NCBI RefSeq assembly: GCF_001971785.1
Contig: NZ_CP019389.1
Location: 817,001-881,000, forward strand
DNA from: Seonamhaeicola sp. S2-3
GTDB taxonomy: Bacteria > Bacteroidota > Bacteroidia > Flavobacteriales > Flavobacteriaceae
Length of the DNA: 64,000 bases
Direction: 5' to 3'
Shown: positions 43,627 to 51,582 of the stretch, in pieces
Position numbering within the stretch: the first letter of the stretch is position 1
Layout: each line of letters opens with the position of its first letter
The notes under the pieces: model-generated
The model's database searches: none
What the model was told of the DNA's origin: nothing
Seen by the model: the letters and a program-made list of their open reading frames with translations, nothing else
Translations under genes and position numbers: made by a program

Positions 43627-44549
43627 AAATCGAAAAGAACAAAATAGTATTTGCCGTGGTACTGGCCACGGTAGTGATATTCCTGATCGCCTATTCCGCC
43701 ATGTTGATGGACGATGACGGCGACGGGGATGAAAATCTGGAGCAGGTCCAGGTACCCGAACTGGAAGCGGAGCAAAAGGAGTACGACTCCAAACTGGAGG
43801 CCATCGACGACCTGAAGGAAGTCCGCCAGACCGATGCGCCCAGCATCTATGACGAGAGCCTATTGGACTCCACCGGCACATACGACCCCGACCTGCCCAT
43901 CAAAAGGAAGCGCCATATCGTGGACAGTATCTATAGAGCCAACAGGATAAGCTATTCCGAAAGCACTTATTCCAAGACCGTACCCCGTTCAGCGGTTCTT
44001 GGGCAAAAAAAGGATATCGACACCATAGCCAAAACGGACACAAAAGTTGGAGCCAATAAAATGGGGCTGGAGCACCAACTCTTCTTTGCCTCTGCCCCGA
44101 CCAAAGATCCCACTTTGAATCTACGCCATACGGATTCCGTAATCCATGTGATAGTGGATGGCGACCAGACCGTAAGCACCAACCATCGCTTACGGATGCG
44201 GCTCGCAAAGGAGACCCAAATCGGCAATAAAGTTGTTCCAAAAAACACACCGATTTATGGCTTTATCAGCTTCCAGCCCAATCGCGCGATGATAAGGATT
44301 GAAAACATCGGGCACCGTCCCATCAAACTGAAGGCCTTTGACCTCCAGGACGGCAGCGAGGGTATCTATGTGGAGAACAGTTTCCGTGCCGAGGCAGGCC
44401 GTGAGGTCGTGGAGGATATTGTCGGTGATATCAATGTCGTCGGGCTTCCACAGGTCGGTGGCATCAAAAAAGTTTTCCAGCGTAGCAACCGGACCGTAAA
44501 GGTTACCGTAATCAACAACTACAGGCTTCTATTGAAACCAGAACCATAA
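43623..44549 (+). CDS. traM: Conjugative transposon protein TraM (VirB10-like)
   Basis: 308 residues: one N-terminal membrane helix (IVFAVVLATVVIFLIAYSAMLM), a charged linker, and a C-terminal VirB10-like beta domain (RLAKETQIGNKVVPKNTPIYGFISFQPNRAMIRIENI, VYVEN-like DGSEGIYVENSF). Shorter than the usual 400 or more residues because the Pro/acidic linker is reduced. It links inner and outer membrane parts of the channel. Confidence 0.9.
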   Translation: MKIEKNKIVFAVVLATVVIFLIAYSAMLMDDDGDGDENLEQVQVPELEAEQKEYDSKLEAIDDLKEVRQTDAPSIYDESLLDSTGTYDPDLPIKRKRHIVDSIYRANRISYSESTYSKTVPRSAVLGQKKDIDTIAKTDTKVGANKMGLEHQLFFASAPTKDPTLNLRHTDSVIHVIVDGDQTVSTNHRLRMRLAKETQIGNKVVPKNTPIYGFISFQPNRAMIRIENIGHRPIKLKAFDLQDGSEGIYVENSFRAEAGREVVEDIVGDINVVGLPQVGGIKKVFQRSNRTVKVTVINNYRLLLKPEP

Positions 44550-44561
44550 ATATCCAGACAC

Positions 44562-45395
44562 ATGAAACATTCATCCATCCTATTAATTTTGTTTATGGTC
44601 ACGGCCATTTTAAATGCCCAGCCCAAAATGAGATTGGACACCATCTATGCCAACGAGCATAAGAACGTGGCCCTGTTCTTTCCCAATCCCATTAGACAGG
44701 GTATTACCGGTGCAGACCACTTCGTTTTCACCTACAACCGCGAAAAACAGCAGTATTTCGGATTGTTGCAGGCCACCCCGGGAAAAGAAAGTAATCTTTT
44801 GATAATCAACAACAATGGCGAAATTTTTTCGTATATTGTAAGATATAGTCCTACACTGGAAAAACTGAATTATTTCATTCCGGTTTCGGCGTCCATCGGT
44901 AATGAAAAACCAATGGAATCCCATTCCGACAAAACGATACAACCGGTACCTTCTGCCGATCCAAAGGCCAGATATTATGAACGGTTCTGTTCGTATTTGG
45001 TCAATAGGAGGCAGCGCATCGGCAAGCTTAAAAAACGGCACGACGGCATGGTGATGAGTATCGAGAATATTGTTTTCGACAGGGAGGAACTGTATTTCGT
45101 GATGACCATCGAAAACCGGTCGTCATTGGATTATGATGTGAACTTTCTGCACCTGAGCATCGAGACCAGAAAGAAGGGCAGGAAAAAATCATTGCAGCGT
45201 TTGGATGTCGCTCCGCTCTATATTTATGGTGCCCCGTCAAAAATCAAGGAGGGCCAAAAGGCCAAAGTGGTCTATGCCGTACCAAAGTTTTCCATTAGCG
45301 ACGAGCGCTTGGCCCTATTGGAACTCAATGAAAGGAACGGTGAGCGCAACCTAAAGTTGAAAATATCGCACAGGACCATCAACAACCCTAATTGA
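44562..45395 (+). CDS. traN: Conjugative transposon protein TraN (DUF4138)
   Basis: 277 residues with a signal peptide (LLILFMVTAILNAQPK). It has the DUF4138 motifs VALFFPNPIRQGITGADHFVFTYNRE, ENIVFDREELYFVMTIENRSSLDYDV and LEL-type C-terminal strands. VirB9-like outer-membrane core protein. It follows traM by 12 bp and is the last recognised channel gene. Confidence 0.9.
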   Translation: MKHSSILLILFMVTAILNAQPKMRLDTIYANEHKNVALFFPNPIRQGITGADHFVFTYNREKQQYFGLLQATPGKESNLLIINNNGEIFSYIVRYSPTLEKLNYFIPVSASIGNEKPMESHSDKTIQPVPSADPKARYYERFCSYLVNRRQRIGKLKKRHDGMVMSIENIVFDREELYFVMTIENRSSLDYDVNFLHLSIETRKKGRKKSLQRLDVAPLYIYGAPSKIKEGQKAKVVYAVPKFSISDERLALLELNERNGERNLKLKISHRTINNPN

Positions 45396-45472
45396 CACAA
45401 TTAAATGATGACCCGCAACAGGCAATAAAATTTAAACAATAATAAAACAGATCAATCCCAAAACCCAAACAG

Positions 45473-45838
45473 ATGAAAAAAATAGTCCCCTACCTATGGC
45501 CCATACTTTTTATGGCCTGCACCACGACACAAAAATCACCCGTTGAAACCGCCCAAACCGTTATCGAAAGCTTTTACCAAAAGGATCTTTCCGCCTTAAG
45601 ACAGAACACCACGTCCGAAAGCTACGAGGCCTTTACGGCCGTTCATGATATGCTAGTCCCGACCAAAATGGACGGCGCATCAAATTTCAAGGTTCTCGAT
45701 GAAGCCGTAAACGACGATACGGCATGGGTGAAGTTTACTACTTCATACAGCGATGAACCCGAAACCTTTAAGCTCGTGAAATTGGATGGAAACTGGAAAG
45801 TTACAGAGAAAGGATTGCGTGAAAAATCCCCGTTTTGA
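45473..45838 (+). CDS. Small lipoprotein, DUF4878/NTF2-like
   Basis: 121 residues with a lipobox (PILFMAC, Cys16) and a compact domain (VETAQTVIESFYQKDLSALRQNT, WVKFTTSYSDEPETFKLVKLDGNWKVTEKGL) that fits the DUF4878/NTF2-like fold. It stands where traO-traP-traQ are found in CTnDOT, so an entry-exclusion or T4SS accessory lipoprotein is plausible; this is positional inference only. Confidence 0.7.
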   Translation: MKKIVPYLWPILFMACTTTQKSPVETAQTVIESFYQKDLSALRQNTTSESYEAFTAVHDMLVPTKMDGASNFKVLDEAVNDDTAWVKFTTSYSDEPETFKLVKLDGNWKVTEKGLREKSPF

Positions 45839-45850
45839 TTTTTGACTAAT

Positions 45851-46468
45851 CTAACACTTGGAAGCCACCAAATTGGTTTCGTATGGAAAAGCAAACGAAC
45901 TGTAATCTTCATTGGTGAGCCAACGATTTCTATCCTGTTCACGTAAAACTATGGGCATTCTTTTCTTGGTGTTGTGTATTTCGCTCATCAGCTCGTTGGC
46001 CTCGGTAGTGACTATACTATATGTCCCCAATTCCTCTCCGGTTTCGGGGTCGTTCCATAGCGAATAAATCCCCGCAAGTGCAAAAATGTCTTGGTCTTGA
46101 GGTTTTATGACGAACTTTTGTTTGGCCTTACCCTTTGGATCCAACCATTGCCATTCGTAAAACCCATCCGCCAGTACCAAACATCGTTTCTGTACAGAAT
46201 TGCGATAAGACGGTTTTTCGTCAAGGGTTTCCACCTTGGCGTTCAAGGTCGCCTTTTGAATTTTTCTATCCTTTGCCCAAAACGGTATCAAGCCCCAACT
46301 ATAAAATTGGATTTCGCCCGGGCTTTCATCCACGATAACAGGATAGGACGAATGTGCAAAACCATTGATTTCCTCACTGGGCTGGTAGCGTTCCTTTTCC
46401 TCAAAATAGGCATCGAACGATTTTTCTATATCCTCTAATTTGGCGTTGAGTCTGGTCCGGTAACACAT
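45851..46468 (-). CDS. SRAP (YedK/HMCES-like) abasic-site shield protein
   Basis: 205 residues with all SRAP landmarks: Cys2 (after Met removal the thiazolidine nucleophile), Asn76 in LNAKVET, Glu105 in DGFYEW, and His165 in EIHNTKKRMPIVL. SRAP proteins cross-link to abasic sites in single-stranded DNA. It is the third gene of the minus-strand polymerase cassette, 29 bp after the DnaE-like gene, so it joins translesion synthesis or protection of ssDNA during transfer. Confidence 0.93.
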   Translation of the reverse strand: MCYRTRLNAKLEDIEKSFDAYFEEKERYQPSEEINGFAHSSYPVIVDESPGEIQFYSWGLIPFWAKDRKIQKATLNAKVETLDEKPSYRNSVQKRCLVLADGFYEWQWLDPKGKAKQKFVIKPQDQDIFALAGIYSLWNDPETGEELGTYSIVTTEANELMSEIHNTKKRMPIVLREQDRNRWLTNEDYSSFAFPYETNLVASKC

Positions 46469-46497
46469 AACAAAAATGTTTGTTACAATATACCAAA

Positions 46498-49400
46498 TTA
46501 GCTTTTAATTTCCTTTCGTTTGGCGGATTTTAGTTTAAAGACATCTTCATAAGTCGGCTCATCAGGGCTGCGTGGGTCAGTCTTTAAAGCCATTTTTTTA
46601 CTCCAAACCACATCCATACTAAAATGCCCGAATTCTTCGGTAATCTTACCGTAACAGGCATATACGCCCCTACCGTGAACGGGGTACTTATCGACAGCCT
46701 TTGGAAAATGTACCGCATCAAAATACTCGCCCTGTTCATCAATAAAAGTGCTTAACCGCATCCGCTTGCCCTGGCTTGTTGTATGGAATCTTGAATTCAC
46801 CATAATGCCGTACAATAACATTTCCCTGCCACTGAAATTGGGCATATCTTTGGCCATCCAATTGGTTTTTGGGGTTTCTGAAATCAGGTCGAAATAGCTG
46901 CACAACGGAAAGCCCAAAAGCTCCATTTCGTCATAGGCATCTTCCAACCATCCCTGATTGAACTCGGGCAAGGGAAAATTTCGGTGCCTGGGACGGAACA
47001 ACTGCGGATGTGCGCTCCGTTTTCCCAAAGTATTCAATTTGAACGTGGCCATCCAGAGCAATTCGGGCTTCGATTTATGGGTAAACCGAAACGCCCCGAT
47101 GCGTATCAAAATCGTTAGCTGTTCAATGCTTACTGCAACCCTGTCAATAAAATCGTCCAAGGATTCATATTTCCCGTAGAGCTGTCTTTCCGTCAATAAC
47201 CGCTGCACCAAAAAGGTTTCCAAATTCTTCAGGTAGCCAAATCCCAAGTAAATATGTTCCCCCTTAATGCTGTTGGCGTGGTCGCTGTTGTTGATGCAAG
47301 GGGCGTGGATAATGCCACCACACATCCGGGCTTCCTGAATGTAATGTTCGCTGCTATAAAAGCCGCCACCGTTATTGAGTACGGCCACCATAAATTCCAA
47401 GGGATAGTAACATTTCAAATAGAGGCTTTGGTAACTCTCCACGGCATAACTGGCCGAATGCCCTTTGGCAAAGGCGTACCCCGCAAAACTGGCAATCTGT
47501 TCCCACACCTCGTTGATGACCGCCTCCGAATAGCCTTTCTCCAAGCAATTGCTCCTGAACTTCAATTCCACGGCCTTGAACTCCTCCCGGGAGTGGAACT
47601 TTCCGCTCATTCCACGTCGCAGCACATCGGCTTCGCCCAAATCCAGTCCGGCAAACTCGTGCGCCACTTTTAAGACATCCTCCTGATACACCATCACACC
47701 ATAGGTCTCCGGCATAATCTTGGCCAGAACGGGATGGGCTTCCTTTCTTCGTTCCGGTTCCCTATGCCTACGGATAAACTCGGTTTTCATCCCTGATGAA
47801 GAAACGCCAGGACGAATCACGGAACTGGCAGCCACTAGACTCAAATAATCACTTACTTGCAACTTTTTCATCAGCCCCCGCATTGCAGGGGATTCCACAT
47901 AATACACCCCGATGGCCTTTCCTTTGGAAAGCATTTGGTTAAGATTATCGTCTCTCTTGAATTTTTCAATTTGCGTGATGTCGATTTCGGGAAGCTCGGA
48001 ACGGTTCTCTTTTACGATGTCTATGGCATCCTTAATTTTCGCCAATCCCCGTTGCCCCAGGATATCGAACTTAAAGATGCCCACATCCTCGGCAATAATC
48101 ATATCGAACTGCACCGTTGGAAATCCCTTTGGCGGCAAATCGGTCGCCGAATAATAATGAACGGGGTTGTCCAGTATTAAGATTCCTGCGCTATGTACGC
48201 TCAAATGGTTGGGCATCCCTTGGATAAGCGAACCGTATTTGATGACGAGCCTATGGATGTCGTTTAATTTTGTTGTTGGAAAGTTTCCATCGCTCAATTG
48301 GTCGATGTCGCTTTTCGGCAATCCGAATACCTTACCCAATTCCCGTACCGTAGCCCGATATTTGAAGGTATTGTAGGTAGCCAATAATGCCGTATTTGGA
48401 AAGCGTTTGAAGATATAGGCGGTAACATCATCACGATCACGCCAGCTAAAATCAATATCAAAATCGGGTGGTGAAGCCCGGAACGGATTGATAAAGCGTT
48501 CAAAATATAGGTCGAGCTCTATGGGATCTACATCGGTTATCCCAATGATATAAGCTACAATACTGTTTGCTCCACTGCCACGGCCCACGTGAAAATACCC
48601 TTGGCTCTTGGCATAGCTCACAATATCATGGTTAATCAAGAAATAGGACACAAAATCCATCTTCCGTATAACTTGCAATTCCCTTTCCAAGCGTGCCAAA
48701 ACAATATCGTTGGGATTTGAATAGCGTTTGGGCAGGCCATTATTGCAGAGTTCGGTCAATAGCTGATAGTCTTTCTCCTTTGATTCGCTAAAAACCTGTT
48801 GGTTCTGCGATACCCTGTTAGAGCCAAAACTGAAATCGATTTGGCATTGCGATAATAGGTTTTCGGTGTTTTTGATAATATGGGGAAAGTCCCGGTAACG
48901 CCCCACCAAATCTTCCAAGGGCAGCATCCTTTCGGTCTCACTGGCTTCTTCCGTAGTGGGTAATTTGCTCAATAGTGTGTTGTTGTCAATGGCCCGAAGT
49001 AACCTATGGGCGTTAAAATCCTTTTTATTTCGGAAAGTTACGGGTTGTTGTACCACCAATTTGTCGGTAAAATTCCGATAGGCAGAAAACGGCAGTCTTC
49101 TTAAATTTTCTATGGAAATGCCGATGAATTCATTGTCCAAAAAGTGGATCTTATCCAGTTGCAAAAGCTGTTCAAAAGGATAAATGATAAAAGCATTTTT
49201 CAGCTTCGGTGCAACCTCGGGCAGTTTGATGGCATTATGGGAATGCTTTGATAAAAATGCGTTCAGTTCAAGAAAACCTTCATTGTTTTTCGCAATACCT
49301 ACGTACAGTTGTTTTGCCCCGTCCCTAAAATCAATGCCTACCATCGGGCGGATGCCAAAATCAGGAGCCTTACGGATAAAATTGAGGCAGGCCGATGTAT

Positions 49401-49518
49401 TGTTGATGTCGGTAAGTACCAATTCGCCCACACCGTTATCCTTGGCAAGCTGCAACAGGTCGATTTCGGAAAACGTCCCGAACCGTAAGGAATAAAAGGT
49501 ATGGCAGTTCAGATACAT
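46498..49518 (-). CDS. DnaE-like (DnaE2/ImuC-type) DNA polymerase III alpha subunit
   Basis: 1006 residues, short for replicative DnaE and near the error-prone DnaE2 group. It has an N-terminal PHP-like domain starting NCHTFYSLRFGTF, GRGSGANS (313-320), and the catalytic motif PDFDIDF (Asp354/Asp356). Further motifs are VYQEDVLKVAHEFAGL and AFAKGHSASYA. An OB-fold near the C-terminus contains LLYGIMVNSRFHTTSQGKRM. It has no C-terminal tau- or beta-binding extension of the replicative enzyme. It starts 3 bp after the Y-family polymerase stop, so both are made together and likely cooperate in lesion bypass and mutagenesis. Confidence 0.92.
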   Translation of the reverse strand: MYLNCHTFYSLRFGTFSEIDLLQLAKDNGVGELVLTDINNTSACLNFIRKAPDFGIRPMVGIDFRDGAKQLYVGIAKNNEGFLELNAFLSKHSHNAIKLPEVAPKLKNAFIIYPFEQLLQLDKIHFLDNEFIGISIENLRRLPFSAYRNFTDKLVVQQPVTFRNKKDFNAHRLLRAIDNNTLLSKLPTTEEASETERMLPLEDLVGRYRDFPHIIKNTENLLSQCQIDFSFGSNRVSQNQQVFSESKEKDYQLLTELCNNGLPKRYSNPNDIVLARLERELQVIRKMDFVSYFLINHDIVSYAKSQGYFHVGRGSGANSIVAYIIGITDVDPIELDLYFERFINPFRASPPDFDIDFSWRDRDDVTAYIFKRFPNTALLATYNTFKYRATVRELGKVFGLPKSDIDQLSDGNFPTTKLNDIHRLVIKYGSLIQGMPNHLSVHSAGILILDNPVHYYSATDLPPKGFPTVQFDMIIAEDVGIFKFDILGQRGLAKIKDAIDIVKENRSELPEIDITQIEKFKRDDNLNQMLSKGKAIGVYYVESPAMRGLMKKLQVSDYLSLVAASSVIRPGVSSSGMKTEFIRRHREPERRKEAHPVLAKIMPETYGVMVYQEDVLKVAHEFAGLDLGEADVLRRGMSGKFHSREEFKAVELKFRSNCLEKGYSEAVINEVWEQIASFAGYAFAKGHSASYAVESYQSLYLKCYYPLEFMVAVLNNGGGFYSSEHYIQEARMCGGIIHAPCINNSDHANSIKGEHIYLGFGYLKNLETFLVQRLLTERQLYGKYESLDDFIDRVAVSIEQLTILIRIGAFRFTHKSKPELLWMATFKLNTLGKRSAHPQLFRPRHRNFPLPEFNQGWLEDAYDEMELLGFPLCSYFDLISETPKTNWMAKDMPNFSGREMLLYGIMVNSRFHTTSQGKRMRLSTFIDEQGEYFDAVHFPKAVDKYPVHGRGVYACYGKITEEFGHFSMDVVWSKKMALKTDPRSPDEPTYEDVFKLKSAKRKEIKS

Positions 49519-49521
49519 AGG

Positions 49522-50733
49522 CTATTGGGTTCTGTGCGCCAACACCATTGGCGGTTCGCCATTGAACACATTGTAAAATCTACCGATGGATTTCGCACCC
49601 ATACAGGATGCCCGCATGATCTTGTTTTCACCAAATCGCTTGCGGATATGGTCCATTGCACCGTAAAGGTTCAGCATTTCCTCGGTGTCGTCGAACAGGT
49701 TGATTTGGTAGTTCCCGGAAACCAAATCGCCCATCCGCACACCTACCAACCGTAGCAATATCCGCCTTTGGTACAACTGTTCAAAAAGCTCCAAGACTTT
49801 TGGAATCAGGATATGGTCGGCACTGGTATACGGTATCTTCGCTTGTTTGGTATAGGTATTGAAATCGGCATACCTTATCTTAATGGAGATACAGGAAGTG
49901 AGCTTATTGCCGTTCCGCAGGGCAAAGGCTAGATTTTCTGCCATCGCCGTTAACGTGGTTCGTAACTTTACCATATCAGTCGTATCCCAAAAGGTGCGTT
50001 CGGTCGAAATGGATTTCCGTTCATGGTATTGGATCAGTGGCGGCCTATCAATGCCATTGGCTCGCCGCCAAATGGTCTGCCCGTTTTTCCCAAACGCACT
50101 GATCATCATTTCCTCCGGCATTTCCTGAATGGTCTGCACCTTAAAAACCCCCATATTCTTTAGGCATTGGAAAGTCTTGCCGCCTACGGAAGGAATCTTG
50201 TGCACGGACAGCGGAGCCAAAAACGCCTTTTCAAGACCAAAATCGATTTTCATCTGGTTGTTGGGCTTGGCCTCACCCGTGGCCACCTTTGAGGTTATTT
50301 TATTGGAGGACAGTCCGAAGGAAATGGGCAGTCCCGTTTCCTTGATGATTTTATGCCTCAACTCTGTGGCGTATTTGTAGCAGCCAAAGAATTTGTCCAT
50401 TCCCGTCAAGTCTGCATAGAATTCATCTACGCTCGCCTTTTCAAAAATAGGTACTTGCTCCTTAATGATTTCCGTAACCTCTTGCGAAAACTTGGTATAT
50501 GTTCCGGCATTGCCACGAATGACAACGGCTTCGGGGCAAAGCTGCCGGGCCAACTTCATCGCCATTCCCGAGCGGATGCCAAACTTTCGGGTTTCATAAC
50601 TACAAGCGGAAACCACGCCACGATCGCCCGTGCCGCCTACCAATAAAGGACGTTTCTGTAAACTGGAGTCCAGTCGCCGTTCACAGGACACAAAAAAAGT
50701 GTCCAAATCGAGATGTAGAATTTTATTTTCCAT
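49522..50733 (-). CDS. Y-family DNA polymerase (DinB/UmuC-like)
   Basis: 403 residues with the palm carboxylates Asp9/Asp11 (HLDLDTFF) and Asp103-Glu104 (SVDEFY), YETRKFGIRSGM in the fingers, and the HhH-like VGGKTFQCLKNMGV. The little-finger domain contains RTFWDTTDMVKLRTTL. The C-terminus NYQINLFDDTEEMLNLY has a likely clamp-binding motif (QINLF). The catalytic centre is complete, unlike ImuB. First gene of the polY-dnaE-SRAP operon, divergent from a LexA-like repressor with a palindrome in between. Confidence 0.93.
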   Translation of the reverse strand: MENKILHLDLDTFFVSCERRLDSSLQKRPLLVGGTGDRGVVSACSYETRKFGIRSGMAMKLARQLCPEAVVIRGNAGTYTKFSQEVTEIIKEQVPIFEKASVDEFYADLTGMDKFFGCYKYATELRHKIIKETGLPISFGLSSNKITSKVATGEAKPNNQMKIDFGLEKAFLAPLSVHKIPSVGGKTFQCLKNMGVFKVQTIQEMPEEMMISAFGKNGQTIWRRANGIDRPPLIQYHERKSISTERTFWDTTDMVKLRTTLTAMAENLAFALRNGNKLTSCISIKIRYADFNTYTKQAKIPYTSADHILIPKVLELFEQLYQRRILLRLVGVRMGDLVSGNYQINLFDDTEEMLNLYGAMDHIRKRFGENKIMRASCMGAKSIGRFYNVFNGEPPMVLAHRTQ

Positions 50734-50741
50734 TGGAAAAG

Positions 50742-50786
50742 CAAAATTAACTACAATATGTAGTTTTTATTGCTTAATTTTGTAGT
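50742..50786. promoter_or_regulatory. Divergent promoters with LexA-like operator
   Basis: The 56-bp space between polY and the repressor holds the perfect palindrome ACTACA-ATA-TGTAGT (50750-50764), a second TGTAGT half-site (50781-50786) and two TAATTTTG elements. One is on the plus strand at 50775-50782; the other is on the minus strand at 50749-50742. TAnnTTTG is the Bacteroidota -7 consensus. Each lies 8-9 bp from its start codon, so transcripts would have very short leaders. Binding by the neighbouring S24 repressor is inferred. Confidence 0.65.
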
Positions 50787-50789
50787 ATT

Positions 50790-51554
50790 ATGAATTTTAT
50801 ACCCAAAAACATCAGGCATCTTCGTGATTTAAAAGGTCTTTCCCAAGAACAACTCGCAGAGGAATTGGGTATTTCCCGATCGAACCTCGGATCCAAAGAG
50901 GAAGGACGTTCCGAACCCAATCTGGCGCTATTGGTAACCCTATCGGATTTCTTCAAGATACCTGTTGATATCCTTATAAAAAAGGATCTCACCAAGACCA
51001 AGGATTTTTCATTTATAGACTTGGGCAACCAACGGGTCCTGTTCCCTATCATGGTGGACTCAGAAAATGAAGACCTTATCGAGGTGGTACCCGTAAAGAC
51101 TTCCGCCGGGTATCTGGCAGGATATGATGACCCGGAGTACATTGAACAACTGGAAAAGATTAAGTTACCTTTTCTTCCTTCTGGGAAGCACCGTGCCTTT
51201 CCCATTAAGGGGGATTCGATGTTGCCCATGAAAAATGGCTCATTCATTGTTGGCCGCTATGTTGAGGACATGGCCGATATCAAAAACGGCACGACCTATG
51301 TGCTTTTGACCAAAAACGATGGCATGGTCTATAAACGGGTCTTTGACCAATTACATTCCAAAGGGACGCTGCTCTTGGTTTCAGACAACAGGGAGTACCG
51401 TCCCTATGAAATTAAGGCCGATGAAGTTTTGGAACTCTGGGAGTTCACCTGTGCCATCCAAACACAGGAATATAGTCCCGACGAATTGAAGATCAGCAGT
51501 ATTCTTCAGATGTTCAATGCTTTGGGGGTTGAACTGGAAGCTCTTAAAAGGTAA
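50790..51554 (+). CDS. LexA-like repressor (XRE HTH plus S24 peptidase)
   Basis: 254 residues. The XRE HTH is at about 5-60 (IRHLRDLKGLSQEQLAEELGISRSNLGSKEEGRSEPNLALL). The S24 self-cleavage domain has Ser143 in GDSM and Lys182 in VYKRVF. Ala-Gly pairs at 106-107 and 110-111 are candidate cleavage sites. A RecA-stimulated break would release the divergent polymerase operon, as with UmuD/LexA control. The last 40 residues are an added helical tail. It is the only plus-strand gene within the mutagenesis cassette. Confidence 0.88.
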   Translation: MNFIPKNIRHLRDLKGLSQEQLAEELGISRSNLGSKEEGRSEPNLALLVTLSDFFKIPVDILIKKDLTKTKDFSFIDLGNQRVLFPIMVDSENEDLIEVVPVKTSAGYLAGYDDPEYIEQLEKIKLPFLPSGKHRAFPIKGDSMLPMKNGSFIVGRYVEDMADIKNGTTYVLLTKNDGMVYKRVFDQLHSKGTLLLVSDNREYRPYEIKADEVLELWEFTCAIQTQEYSPDELKISSILQMFNALGVELEALKR

Positions 51555-51582
51555 ACAGAATTTTGACCAAATATGTGATGGG

